This document shows positions 51,433 through 60,502 of a stretch of 64,000 nt of DNA, one piece after another (the stretch's first letter is position 1; each line of letters opens with the position of its first letter). Source of the DNA: VFMC01 sp050248155. GTDB taxonomy: Bacteria > Actinomycetota > Acidimicrobiia > Acidimicrobiales > Ilumatobacteraceae. The notes beneath the pieces are model-generated. The model searched no databases. It was not told the origin of the DNA and saw only the letters and a program-made list of their open reading frames with translations. The stretch covers positions 21,541 to 85,540 of the forward strand of contig JBFWSW010000014.1 of the NCBI GenBank assembly GCA_050248155.1. The letters run 5' to 3'. The position numbers and the translations under genes were made by a program.

Positions 51433-52719
51433 TCACGCGTGCGCGTGTTCGAGCTCGTCGAAGGTGTCGACGTCGCGCAGCGCCGGGAACGCGAAGACCC
51501 AGGTGCCGACGACCGCAAGGGTGGCGACGCCGCCACCGACGACGGTGGCCGGTGTGCCGAACTGCTGCGCGACGACGCCGCTCTCGAACGCCCCGAGCTC
51601 GTTCGACGCGCCGATGAACACGTTCTCGACCGCAAGGACCCGACCGCGCTTCTCGTCCGGTGTCACCAACGGGACCAGCGAGCTGCGGATGAAGACGCTG
51701 ACCATGTCAGCGGCGCTGAGCACCATGAGCGCCACGAACGCGACCAGGTAGCTGCGCGTGAGGCCGAGGACCACGGTCCCTGCGCCGAACAGTGCGACCA
51801 TGACCAGCAGCTTGGCGCCCACGTGCCGCCGGACGGGCCGCGCCGCGATGAACAGCGCCATCGCCGCTGCGCCGATGCCGGGCGCGGCACGCAGCCAGCC
51901 ATAGCCGACCGCACCGACGTGCAACCGCTCCTCTGCGATCACCGGCAGGAGGGCGACAGCACCACCGAACAGCACTGCGAACAGGTCGAGTGAGATGGCC
52001 GCGAAGAGGATCGGCGTGCGCTTGATGAAGCGCAGCCCCTCGAGAGCGGAGTGGAGGCTCGGCCGCTGGTCGGGATCGGGAGGTTCGGGCATGCGCACGA
52101 ACCGCAGTGTCATGATGCCCCCCCAGCCGGCCAGGATGAACGACGACGAGCCGAGGTACGCCACCCACGGATCGACCGCGTAGAGGAACCCCGAGAGGGC
52201 GGGCCCGATGATCGTCGCCGCCGTCCAGGTCGCCGAGAAGAGGGCGATGGTGCGCGGCAGGCCACCCTCGGGTGCGACCATGGGCGGCATCGAGCGCATC
52301 GCCGGCGCCTGGAAGGCGCGGGCGATGCCGTATCCGAAGGAGATGATGAACAACGGGAACACCGACGTGGGTCCGGTCGTCGCGTAGACGAGAAGGGCCA
52401 CCGAGCTGATGAGCTCGGCGCCCACCGCCCACAGGGCGACCACCCGCCGGTTGAACCGGTCGGCGACGCTACCGGTGACGAGCACCAGCAGCGCGGCGGG
52501 CAAGAACTCGGCCAGGCCGATGAACCCGATGTCGCTCTCGCGACCCGAGATGTCGAACGCCTGCTTCTGCAACGCCGCGGCCTGGAGCGCCACCCCGCCG
52601 AACAGCGCGAGGTTGGCCAGCAGCAGCCGTCGCACCGGAGGGAACCGCCAGACGTCCCCCGCCGTGTAGTTGCGGACGCCGGGCATCGCCTGCGTCGGTC
52701 CGTTCGAGGGGTCACTCAC
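51433..52719 (-). CDS. MFS transporter
   Basis: 428 aa from GTG 52719. Twelve predicted helices. The loop 2-3 motif reads TGSVADRFNRRVVAL, a typical GxxxDRxxRR signature; GYGIARAFQAPAMRSMPPMVA and SLVPLVTPDEKRGRVLAVENVFIG match the MFS_3 (enterobactin-exporter-like) group. Probably an efflux carrier, substrate unknown. A TAGGGT element lies at 52731-52736, 11 bases before the start. Confidence 0.9.
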   Translation of the reverse strand: MSDPSNGPTQAMPGVRNYTAGDVWRFPPVRRLLLANLALFGGVALQAAALQKQAFDISGRESDIGFIGLAEFLPAALLVLVTGSVADRFNRRVVALWAVGAELISSVALLVYATTGPTSVFPLFIISFGYGIARAFQAPAMRSMPPMVAPEGGLPRTIALFSATWTAATIIGPALSGFLYAVDPWVAYLGSSSFILAGWGGIMTLRFVRMPEPPDPDQRPSLHSALEGLRFIKRTPILFAAISLDLFAVLFGGAVALLPVIAEERLHVGAVGYGWLRAAPGIGAAAMALFIAARPVRRHVGAKLLVMVALFGAGTVVLGLTRSYLVAFVALMVLSAADMVSVFIRSSLVPLVTPDEKRGRVLAVENVFIGASNELGAFESGVVAQQFGTPATVVGGGVATLAVVGTWVFAFPALRDVDTFDELEHAHA

Positions 52720-52776
52720 AGCAAGCGGGCACCCTACCGCGACGCCTCCTCCCCGAGACGTGCTACAACCGGCGCC

Positions 52777-54228
52777 ATGACGTCCCTCGCCGACCAGACT
52801 CGCTGGCTGGATGCCACCGACCAGGCAGCGTTGGTCCGTTCGGGTGACGTCACTCCGACCGAGCTGGTCGATGCTGCGATCGAGCGGATCGAGCAGCTCG
52901 ATCCGCTGGTCAACGCTGTCGTGATCCGATGGTTCGATCATGCCCGCGAGGTCGCTGGCGACGAGCTACCGGCGGGGCCGTTCCAGGGGGTGCCGTTCCT
53001 GCTGAAGGACCTGTGGGCCAACTACACCGGGCAGCCGATCAGCAACGGCAACCGCGTCCTGCGCGACGCGGCGCTCCCTGCGGCCGCGGACACCACCTTG
53101 GTCGCGCGCTTCCGTGATGCCGGCCTGGTCACCCTCGGCCGGACCAACAGCCCCGAGTTCGGCAGCCTGCCGACCACCGAGCCCGAGGCGTGGGGCGCGA
53201 CGCACAACCCCTGGGATCTCGAGCGCTCGCCTGGCGGGTCGAGCGGCGGGTCAGCCGCGGCCGTGGCCGCGGGGATGGTGCCCATCGCCCACGCGAGCGA
53301 CGGCGGGGGCTCGATCCGCATCCCCGCGTCGTGCTGCGGGCTGGTCGGGTTGAAGCCCTCGCAGGGACGGATCAGCCTCGGCCCGCTCCGCGACGAGAGC
53401 AACCTGGGCGTCGAGCTGTGCGTCAGCCGCACGGTGCGCGACACCGCCGCGCTGCTCGACGCCGTGCGCGGCCCAGGGGTCGGGGACACAGTCATCGCCC
53501 CGACTCCCGTCTGGCCCTACCTCGACGAGCTCGGCGCGGAGCCGGGTCGCCTCCGCATCGGGCTGCTCGACCACCATCCGAGCGGCGGCGCCTTGCATGA
53601 CGAGTGCGCCGAGGCAGCGCGGCGTGCTGCAGCGCTGCTCGAGTCGCTCGGCCACGTCGTCGAGCCAGGCTTCCCCGACGCACTCGCCAACCCCGACTTC
53701 GCCCATCGCTTCGGCGCGCTCTGGAGCACCAACATGGCCGTTGCCCTCACCCGCGTCGGCGAGTTGATCGGGCGGGAGGTGACCGAGGCCGATGTCGAGG
53801 CGGTCAACTGGGCGCAGGCCGAGTTCGCCCGCAGGGTGAGCGGCGTCGACTACGCCTTGGCATTGGCTGCGAACGTGTCGTTCCGTCGTGCAGTGCAACG
53901 GTGGTGGGCGCCACCACCCGACGGCGACGGGTTCGATCTGCTCGTCTGCCCCACCGTCGCCGAGCTGCCGCCACTGCTCGGCACCTTCGCCAACGACCCG
54001 AGCGCCCCGATGGCACCGATGGCTCGCGCCGGCGCGTTCGTGCCGTTCACGCCCCCGTTCAACTCGAGCGGACAGCCGGCGATCAGCTTGCCGCTGCACT
54101 GGACCGACGACAGCCTTCCCGTCGGGGTCCAGCTCGTGGCCGCCTACGGCCGCGAGGACGTGCTCATCCGCGTCGCCGCGCAGCTCGAGGCGGCCGCACC
54201 ATGGGCACATCGGCGACCGCCCATCTGA
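52777..54228 (+). CDS. amidase (amidase-signature family)
   Basis: 483 aa from ATG 52777. The Ser-cisSer-Lys triad is visible: Lys77 (FLLKDLW), cis-Ser155 (SPGGSSGGSAAAVAAG) and nucleophile Ser179 (DGGGSIRIPAS), with the standard 24-residue spacing of the two serines. GLKPSQGRISLGP follows as usual. Family members hydrolyse varied amides, including 6-aminohexanoate and aryl amides. It is not part of a GatCAB unit. The near -10 word TACAAC lies 7 bases before the ATG. Confidence 0.93.
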   Translation: MTSLADQTRWLDATDQAALVRSGDVTPTELVDAAIERIEQLDPLVNAVVIRWFDHAREVAGDELPAGPFQGVPFLLKDLWANYTGQPISNGNRVLRDAALPAAADTTLVARFRDAGLVTLGRTNSPEFGSLPTTEPEAWGATHNPWDLERSPGGSSGGSAAAVAAGMVPIAHASDGGGSIRIPASCCGLVGLKPSQGRISLGPLRDESNLGVELCVSRTVRDTAALLDAVRGPGVGDTVIAPTPVWPYLDELGAEPGRLRIGLLDHHPSGGALHDECAEAARRAAALLESLGHVVEPGFPDALANPDFAHRFGALWSTNMAVALTRVGELIGREVTEADVEAVNWAQAEFARRVSGVDYALALAANVSFRRAVQRWWAPPPDGDGFDLLVCPTVAELPPLLGTFANDPSAPMAPMARAGAFVPFTPPFNSSGQPAISLPLHWTDDSLPVGVQLVAAYGREDVLIRVAAQLEAAAPWAHRRPPI

Positions 54229-54243
54229 CGGCCTCGCTCGCGA

Positions 54244-55038
54244 TCAGCGCGCGGTCCACCCGCCGTCGACGATCAGGCTCTGTCCCGTGATGAAGGTTCC
54301 GGCACGCGACGCGAGCAAGAGCAGCGCCCCGTCGAGCTCGTGGTCGTGGCCCATGCGCGGGATGGGTGAGTTCTGGGCGATGAAGCGCTGCGAGCCTTCG
54401 TTGCCCTCCATCGGCTGCGTCATCTCCGTCGGGAACCAGCCCGGGCACAGGGCGTTGACACGCACACCCTTGCGCGCCCACTGCAGGGCGAGCTCGCGCG
54501 TGAGGTTGACGACCGCTCCCTTCGACGCGCAGTAGTTCGCCTGCTTCACGGGTGTCGCGCCCACGTGACCGAGCATCGACGCGACGTTGACGATGCTCCC
54601 CGCTCCGGTGGCGATCATCGACGGCGCGCACAGCTTCGAGAGGTGCCACACCGCCGTGACGTTCACCTCCATCACCCGGCGGAAGTCGTCGAGGTCCTCG
54701 TCCTCGACCCCGGCGACGACGCTGATGCCGGCGTTGTTCACCAGCACGTCGACCCGGCCGCATCGATCGACGACATCGGCGACGACACGTGCACGGTCGT
54801 CGCTGTCGGCCAGATCGGCGGGCATCGCGATCGCCCCTGGAAGCTCGGCCGTCAGCGCCTGCAGTCGATCGGCGCGCCGAGCGACGCACACGACCGTCGC
54901 TCCGACACCGTGCAGCACTCGCGCGAAGCGGGCGCCGAGCCCGGACGACGCCCCGGTGACCATGGCCACAGCGCCGTCGAGGCGGAAGAGCGCCAACGGA
55001 TCGAGCGGAGCGGGGGGTGCGGGGGTGTCGGTGGTCAT
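54244..55038 (-). CDS. short-chain dehydrogenase/reductase
   Basis: 264 aa from ATG 55038. Classical SDR: NAD(P) motif TGASSGLGARFA, NNAGIS, catalytic Ser in NVASMLG and Tyr-x3-Lys in YCASKGA, and the end VDGGWTAR. The first 18 residues are Pro/Ala-rich. Upstream frame to 55224 is not supported. Substrate unknown. Confidence 0.92.
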   Translation of the reverse strand: MTTDTPAPPAPLDPLALFRLDGAVAMVTGASSGLGARFARVLHGVGATVVCVARRADRLQALTAELPGAIAMPADLADSDDRARVVADVVDRCGRVDVLVNNAGISVVAGVEDEDLDDFRRVMEVNVTAVWHLSKLCAPSMIATGAGSIVNVASMLGHVGATPVKQANYCASKGAVVNLTRELALQWARKGVRVNALCPGWFPTEMTQPMEGNEGSQRFIAQNSPIPRMGHDHELDGALLLLASRAGTFITGQSLIVDGGWTAR

Positions 55039-55159
55039 CGACGCATCTTCGTCGGCCCGACACACGTGTACCAATCCCGTGACGATTGCTTCAGTTGGGA
55101 GAAATTCGGCCGAATGTGGAAACCAACGAGGGGGCCGAAGCGTCGAAACGGATGTGAGC

Positions 55160-55396
55160 ATGCGCAGTGGTGACGAGCACGGGACCAGCACGACCGGCGT
55201 GGTCGACTGGACCGGAGTGCTCAAGTTGGCGGCGATCGCAGGAGTGGTTGCTGCCCTGACGGCGGTGGCGCTCCACGGCGTCGTCGGCGAGACGACGCTC
55301 GTCGTCAGCGTGATCGTGCTGGCGACGATGGCGAGCTGGTTCCAGATCGAGCACCCTCGACCTGCGCCCCAGCATCTGCCGGTTCGACGAGAGTGA
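55160..55396 (+). CDS. small membrane protein
   Basis: 78 aa from ATG 55160. Two hydrophobic segments (about residues 21-41 and 45-60) between a polar N-terminus and a basic Pro-rich tail. No family recognised; not obviously part of an operon, though the PAS-GGDEF gene starts 58 bases later on the same strand. Confidence 0.55.
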   Translation: MRSGDEHGTSTTGVVDWTGVLKLAAIAGVVAALTAVALHGVVGETTLVVSVIVLATMASWFQIEHPRPAPQHLPVRRE

Positions 55397-55453
55397 TCTC
55401 GGCCCAGGTCAGATCCCCCTCAAGATCTGCCTGCAGATGCCGAAACGTCTCTC

Positions 55454-56788
55454 GTGACGTCTCCCGACAGTCGTGCCTTCCGGGCGCTGCAGCAACTCGA
55501 CGGGCAGTTCTCGTTGCTCATGGACGAGCAGTTCGAGATCGTCTGGCACTCGACGTCACTCGAGCGCGTGCTCGGCTGGAACGACGTCAGCGGGCGCAGT
55601 GCGATCGACTTCGTCCACCCCGACGACCTCGAGCTGGTGCTCGACAACATGGTGCGGACCAAGGAGGCGGGCGCTCGCTCAGCGGCCGGTGAGACGTACG
55701 CGCCGGAGTCGGCCGACGTTCGCCTACTGCATGCGAGCGGCGAGTACCGGACGTTCGCGGGGATCACCTACGACTTCCTCGACGACCCCGACGTCCGCGG
55801 CGTGATGTGCACGTGCGCGGCGATCAAAGATCGATCAGACCTCCCACGGGCGATCGAGCTGCTCGGTACGGGAGCCGACATCGAGCTCGTCATCCCGGTC
55901 CTCGCTCGCCTGGCCGACTGCTCGATGGGCGGCGACACCCGCGCCGCGATCGCCTGGAAGCAAGGCGACCGCATCCGAGTCGCGGCGTCACCCGACGTGC
56001 CGCTGCCGGACCCGCGGCTCGCCGACGGTGCACGCCTCGTGTTCGACCTGCATCTCACTGCGCCACTCATGATCACCGATCTCGACGACCGGCGCCTGAA
56101 CGGGCTCGGCAACCATGCACGTGACGCCGGGATGCGTGCCGTCTACCTCGTCCCGATCGAGTCACCCGACGCAGCCGAGATCATCGGCGGGATGGTCGTG
56201 TGGGGCCGGACCATCACCGAGTTCCACATCGGAGAGCAGACACCCGTGCACGTCGCGCTCCGTCTCGCGGCGCTGGCCATCGCCGACAACCGCATCAAGC
56301 GCGACCTCCGCTGGGCGGCATCACACGATCCGCTCACCGGGCTCGTGAACCGCGCCGAGTTCGAGCGACGACTCCAACAGATGGCCCACGCCGATCTGGT
56401 CCTGCTCTACATCGACCTCGACGACTTCAAGCCGATCAACGATCGATACGGTCACCCGGCCGGCGACCGCGTGCTGGTCGAGGTTGCCCGCCGCATCGAG
56501 GATTCCATCGGCGCCGACGACCTCGCCGGCCGCCTCGGTGGCGACGAGTTCGCCGTGGCCTGCCCTGGCGCCGAAGCGCTCGAACGCGGGAGCGACGTGG
56601 CCGACCGGCTCGTGCGCGCGATCCGCGAGCCGATGCTGCACGGCGAGCTCGCACTGTCGGTCGGCGCGTCCGTCGGTGTCGCACTCGGCGTCCATCCGCT
56701 CATCCCTTCCGTGCTCGTCCAGCAGGCCGACCGGGCGCTCTACGCAGCCAAGCACGCCGGCAAGAACACGGTCTGCCTCGCGAGCTGA
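55454..56788 (+). CDS. PAS-GGDEF sensor diguanylate cyclase
   Basis: 444 aa from GTG 55454. A PAS domain (about residues 15-130; IVWHSTSLERVLGWNDVSG, FVHPDDLELV) and a GAF-like middle (about 135-275) precede a GGDEF domain (about 280-444). The active site RLGGDEFA is intact and SHDPLTGLVNR opens the domain, so c-di-GMP synthesis is expected. No membrane helix, hence a cytosolic sensor. No inhibitory RxxD is apparent just before GGDEF. Confidence 0.92.
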   Translation: MTSPDSRAFRALQQLDGQFSLLMDEQFEIVWHSTSLERVLGWNDVSGRSAIDFVHPDDLELVLDNMVRTKEAGARSAAGETYAPESADVRLLHASGEYRTFAGITYDFLDDPDVRGVMCTCAAIKDRSDLPRAIELLGTGADIELVIPVLARLADCSMGGDTRAAIAWKQGDRIRVAASPDVPLPDPRLADGARLVFDLHLTAPLMITDLDDRRLNGLGNHARDAGMRAVYLVPIESPDAAEIIGGMVVWGRTITEFHIGEQTPVHVALRLAALAIADNRIKRDLRWAASHDPLTGLVNRAEFERRLQQMAHADLVLLYIDLDDFKPINDRYGHPAGDRVLVEVARRIEDSIGADDLAGRLGGDEFAVACPGAEALERGSDVADRLVRAIREPMLHGELALSVGASVGVALGVHPLIPSVLVQQADRALYAAKHAGKNTVCLAS

Positions 56789-56821
56789 GTCGCGTCGGTG
56801 GCGATGTGCCACGATCGACGC

Positions 56822-57745
56822 ATGAGTGGCACGGCTGGGCCGAAGGTCCGCATCGGCTACGGCTTCGGGGTGCGCACCAAGCTGAACGACAGCGGATTCG
56901 GCGTCGTCGTCGACGCGCTCGAACGACTCCGGTTCGACAGCCTGTGGTTGAGCGAGCGCCTCGGCGGGGAGGCACCCGATCCCCTCGTCGCCATGTCGTT
57001 CGCCGCCGGCCGCACGACCAAGCTGAAGTTCGGCATGAGCGTCATGGTGCTGCCGGGCCGCAACCCCGTGGTGCTCGCGAAGGAGCTCGCCACGCTCGAC
57101 CGCCTCTCGAACGGGCGCCTCCTCCCAGCCTTCGGTCTCGGTGTCGCCGACCCGCATGAGCAGCAGGCGTTCGGCGTCGCTCGCGCCGAGCGCGCCGCGT
57201 GGTTCGACGAGAGCATGGCGGTGCTCCGGGCATGTTGGAGCGGACGACCGGTCACGCACCACGGCGAGCGCTACCACTACGACGACCTCCGCGTGCAACC
57301 GGTGCCACGCCAGGAGCACCTCGACGTCTGGCTCGGCGGGATCGCGCCGTCCGAGCTGCGGCGCGTCGGCCGCTTGGCGGATGGTTGGCTCCCCAGCTTC
57401 GTGACGCCCGCCGACGCTGCCCGCGGGCGCGAGCAGATCGAGGCGACCCTCCGCGAGCACGGCAGGGCGATCGACGACGACCACTACGGCGCGCTCATCC
57501 CGTACGCGAACGGTCCGATCCCCGACGTGTTGATGACCGGACTGGCGAAGCGCCGTCCCGACCTGGCCGATCCGTCCGTTCTGGTGCCTGCGAGCATCGA
57601 CGCGCTGATGGACCGGATCGACGAGTTCGTCTCGGTGGGCACGTCGAAGTTCGTCATCCTCCCGTTGAACGAGCCCGACGGACCCGACGCCTGGGTCGCT
57701 CATCTCGAAGCGGTCGCGCCCACGGTGTTGGCCCGCCAGACCTGA
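56822..57745 (+). CDS. LLM-class flavin/F420-dependent oxidoreductase
   Basis: 307 aa from ATG 56822. RIGYGFGVRTKLNDSG at the start, RFDSLWLSERLGG, KFGMSVMVLPGRNPVVLAKELATLDRLSNGRL and LDVWLGGIAPSELRRVGRLADGWL are standard luciferase-like elements. Third LLM protein in the window. Substrate unknown; F420 use is probable in this lineage, not shown. Confidence 0.88.
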   Translation: MSGTAGPKVRIGYGFGVRTKLNDSGFGVVVDALERLRFDSLWLSERLGGEAPDPLVAMSFAAGRTTKLKFGMSVMVLPGRNPVVLAKELATLDRLSNGRLLPAFGLGVADPHEQQAFGVARAERAAWFDESMAVLRACWSGRPVTHHGERYHYDDLRVQPVPRQEHLDVWLGGIAPSELRRVGRLADGWLPSFVTPADAARGREQIEATLREHGRAIDDDHYGALIPYANGPIPDVLMTGLAKRRPDLADPSVLVPASIDALMDRIDEFVSVGTSKFVILPLNEPDGPDAWVAHLEAVAPTVLARQT

Positions 57746-57759
57746 CGACCCCCGAACCG

Positions 57760-59376
57760 CTAGACGAGCAACGAGGCCAGCGCGTCGAGGTACGGACCCG
57801 GCTCGACGCCGAGACCCTCGCCGTACAGCTTCACCTTCGGCTCGGTGCCGCTCGGTCGCACTTGCAGGCGGAGCTCGTCACCGACCTGCAGACGCAGCAG
57901 ACCGGCCTCGCCGTACCAGCTGACCGCGGTGACGGACCGGCCGCCGACCTCGGTGGGCGGCGATTCACGCAGGCGAGCGACGGCAGCGACGCCGATGCTG
58001 GGTTCGAGGTGCACGGAGCGGTCGGCGATGAGGTGCTTCCCGAAGCGGAGCGCGATCGAGTCGAGCCGGTCCTGGATGGAGATGCCCTCCTCGGCTGCGA
58101 GCGCGGCGATCTCGGCGAGGAGGATCGCTGCGGTGATGCCGTCCTTGTCGAGCGGGCGTCCGGTGACGAGGTAACCGAGTGCCTGCTCGTACCCGAAGAC
58201 GAACCGCTCGTCCGGGTGCTCGAGCACCGTGTGGGCGATCCACTTGAAGCCGGTGTACGTCTCGTCGAAGTGCACGCCGTGATGGGCCGCCATGCGTCCG
58301 AGGAGCGAGGACGAGACCAACGTGGTGACGACGAGCCGGTCGTTGCCGCTGGTGTGGCGCAAGATGTGATCGGCGAGCAACCAGCCGATCTCGTCACCGC
58401 CCAAGCGGCGCCAATCGGCGGCGCTGGTGGCCGGCGACCGCACCGGGATGGCGGCCGCCAGGCGATCGGCATCGGGATCGTTGGCGAGCGCGATGGTGGC
58501 GTCGATGCCGGCCGCGAGCTCGATCAGCAGATCCATCGCCCCCGGCTCCTCGGGGTTGGGGAAGCCCACCGTGGGGAAGGTGCCGTCAGGGTCCTGTTGC
58601 GCCGTTACGACGTGCGGCGCGGCGAGCCCTGCTCGAGAGAACGCGTCGAGCAGCACCGAGCCCCCCACACCGTGCAGCGCGGTGTAGGCAGTCGCCCCGC
58701 CGGTGAGCTCTGGCCTGAACCGCACCGACGGCGCCGCCTCGATGTACGCGTCGACGAGCGTGCGGTCGAGCCACTCGATCAGCGGATCGTCGTCGGGCGC
58801 GAGCTCGACTGCCGTGGGGTCGACCTCGTCGATGCACGCAGCGATCTGTGCGTCGGCCGGCGGGACGATCTGCGCCCCGGTCTCGAGGTAGACCTTGTAC
58901 CCGTTGTCGGCCGGCGGGTTGTGGCTCGCTGTCACCATCACGCCCGCCGCAGCGTTGATGCCGGTGATGTTCCATGCGAGCACGGGCGTCGGCACCACCG
59001 CATCGAACAGCATCGCCCGGATCCCGCGGCGTGCGAACACGCGCGCCGTGTCGAGCGCGAACGCATCGCTCTTCCGCCGCGCGTCGTAGCCGATGATCAC
59101 CCCGCGCTCGGCGGCGTCGGGCATCGTGGACAAGAGGTGCGCGGCCAACCCTGCGGCAGCTTGGCGCACGACGAGTCGGTTCATGCGCTGCGGACCGGCT
59201 CCGACCGCCCCTCGCAGGCCGGCGGTGCCGAACTGCAGTCGGCCGGTGAACCTGCGGGCGAGCTCGGCGGCATCGCCCTGCAGCAGCCGCTCCAGCTCGG
59301 CACGCATGTCGGCGTCGGGCTCGGCACGCAGCCACTGCTCGGCGGTCGTGCGCGGATCGGCTGAAGGCGTGGTCAT
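57760..59376 (-). CDS. phosphohexomutase (phosphoglucomutase/phosphomannomutase)
   Basis: 538 aa from ATG 59376. Phosphoserine loop TASHNPPADNGYK with Ser151, metal loop ANDPDADRLA, sugar-binding GYEQALGY and C-terminal phosphate-binding RPSGTEPKVK. The entry FGTAGLRG and total length fit the PgcA-like bacterial group. It interconverts hexose 1- and 6-phosphates, feeding sugar nucleotides such as those of the polysaccharide cluster. The next gene (kinase) ends 26 bases upstream on the same strand. Confidence 0.94.
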   Translation of the reverse strand: MTTPSADPRTTAEQWLRAEPDADMRAELERLLQGDAAELARRFTGRLQFGTAGLRGAVGAGPQRMNRLVVRQAAAGLAAHLLSTMPDAAERGVIIGYDARRKSDAFALDTARVFARRGIRAMLFDAVVPTPVLAWNITGINAAAGVMVTASHNPPADNGYKVYLETGAQIVPPADAQIAACIDEVDPTAVELAPDDDPLIEWLDRTLVDAYIEAAPSVRFRPELTGGATAYTALHGVGGSVLLDAFSRAGLAAPHVVTAQQDPDGTFPTVGFPNPEEPGAMDLLIELAAGIDATIALANDPDADRLAAAIPVRSPATSAADWRRLGGDEIGWLLADHILRHTSGNDRLVVTTLVSSSLLGRMAAHHGVHFDETYTGFKWIAHTVLEHPDERFVFGYEQALGYLVTGRPLDKDGITAAILLAEIAALAAEEGISIQDRLDSIALRFGKHLIADRSVHLEPSIGVAAVARLRESPPTEVGGRSVTAVSWYGEAGLLRLQVGDELRLQVRPSGTEPKVKLYGEGLGVEPGPYLDALASLLV

Positions 59377-59402
59377 GGGCGCTCCGTGACGGGAGGGGGC
59401 GT

Positions 59403-60410
59403 TCAGCCCGGCGGGACGAGCGACGTCAGCGGGACGAGAGGTCGAGGACCGACGTGCGAGATCACCTCTGCCGCAGCGATCGAACCGAGCCGGGCACAGC
59501 GCGACAGCGACATCGATCTCGTGTAACCGAACAGGAAACCCGAGGCGAACAGGTCGCCTGCGCCGGTCGTGTCGAGCACGCGCTCGACCGGCTCTGCGGG
59601 TTCGCGCATCACGCCGTCGGGCGTCACGACCAGACAACCCTCGGGTCCGGTGGTGACCACGGCCAGAGCGCAATCGCGCTGCACCGCGCGGATGGCTTCG
59701 TCGAGGCCGTCGACCTCGTACAGCGACGTGAGCTCGTGCTCGTTGCCGAACAAGAGGTCGACTTCGTCCGCGACCAGCGCACGGAAGTCGGCGCGGTGAC
59801 GGTCGACGCAGAACGAATCGCTCAGCGTGAGCGACACCCTGCGATCGTGGGCGTGGGCGACTTGCGCCGCGTGCCGGAACGCGGCCTTGGCCTCGTCACG
59901 GTCGAACAGGTAGCCCTCCATGTACAGCACGGCGCCGGCGGCGACCGTCTCGACGTCGATGTCGTCGGGGTGCAGGAACGACGAGATGCCGAGATAGGTG
60001 TTCATCGTCCGCTCGGCGTCGGGCGTGACCACGATGATGCACCGGCCAGTCGGTGTCTGCGTGTCGGGACGGCCGGGCCGGAACTGGACGCCGACGGCCC
60101 GCAGGTCGTGCCCGAACACCTGACCCAGCTCGTCGTCGCTGACCTTGCCGATGTAGGCCGCCCGCCCGCCGAAGCTGGCGACGCCGCACATGGTGTTCGC
60201 GGCCGACCCACCGCTCATCTCGACGGCACCACCGAGCGCGCGGTAGATGTGCAGTGCTCGGTCTGTGTCGACGAGGGTCATCGCTCCTTTGACGAGCTCG
60301 AGGGAATGGATGAACGAGTCATCCGCGTGGGCGATGACGTCGACGAGGGCGTTGCCGATGCCGACCACGTCGTAGCGCACGGAAGCAGAGCGTCGGGTTC
60401 GGTCGGCCAC
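59403..60410 (-). CDS. PfkB-family kinase, adenosine kinase-like
   Basis: 335 aa from GTG 60410. YDVVGIGNALVDVIAHADD and MSGGSAANTMCGVASFGGRAAYIGKVSDDELG are the substrate lid; the catalytic Asp is in DTTGAGDLFASGFLFG. The GGSAANT pattern is that of adenosine-kinase-like members, so a nucleoside or sugar substrate fits. The TTG at 60419 overlaps the -10 hexamer, so GTG 60410 is used. Confidence 0.92.
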   Translation of the reverse strand: MADRTRRSASVRYDVVGIGNALVDVIAHADDSFIHSLELVKGAMTLVDTDRALHIYRALGGAVEMSGGSAANTMCGVASFGGRAAYIGKVSDDELGQVFGHDLRAVGVQFRPGRPDTQTPTGRCIIVVTPDAERTMNTYLGISSFLHPDDIDVETVAAGAVLYMEGYLFDRDEAKAAFRHAAQVAHAHDRRVSLTLSDSFCVDRHRADFRALVADEVDLLFGNEHELTSLYEVDGLDEAIRAVQRDCALAVVTTGPEGCLVVTPDGVMREPAEPVERVLDTTGAGDLFASGFLFGYTRSMSLSRCARLGSIAAAEVISHVGPRPLVPLTSLVPPG

Positions 60411-60418
60411 GTGGAGCA

Positions 60419-60424
60419 AGGCTA
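60419..60424 (-). promoter_or_regulatory. -10 hexamer of PfkB kinase gene
   Basis: TAGCCT on the minus strand, 8 bases before GTG 60410; excludes the overlapping TTG start. Confidence 0.5.
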
Positions 60425-60489
60425 CCCGTCGCCGACCCCCTACCGAGCCCGATGACCGGCTGGCGGGTCAGGGCAGAGCAGCGCGACGG

Positions 60490-60495
60490 TACGCT
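60490..60495 (+). promoter_or_regulatory. -10 hexamer of pepN
   Basis: TACGCT, 7 bases before GTG 60503. Confidence 0.5.
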
Positions 60496-60502
60496 GCCGC
60501 AC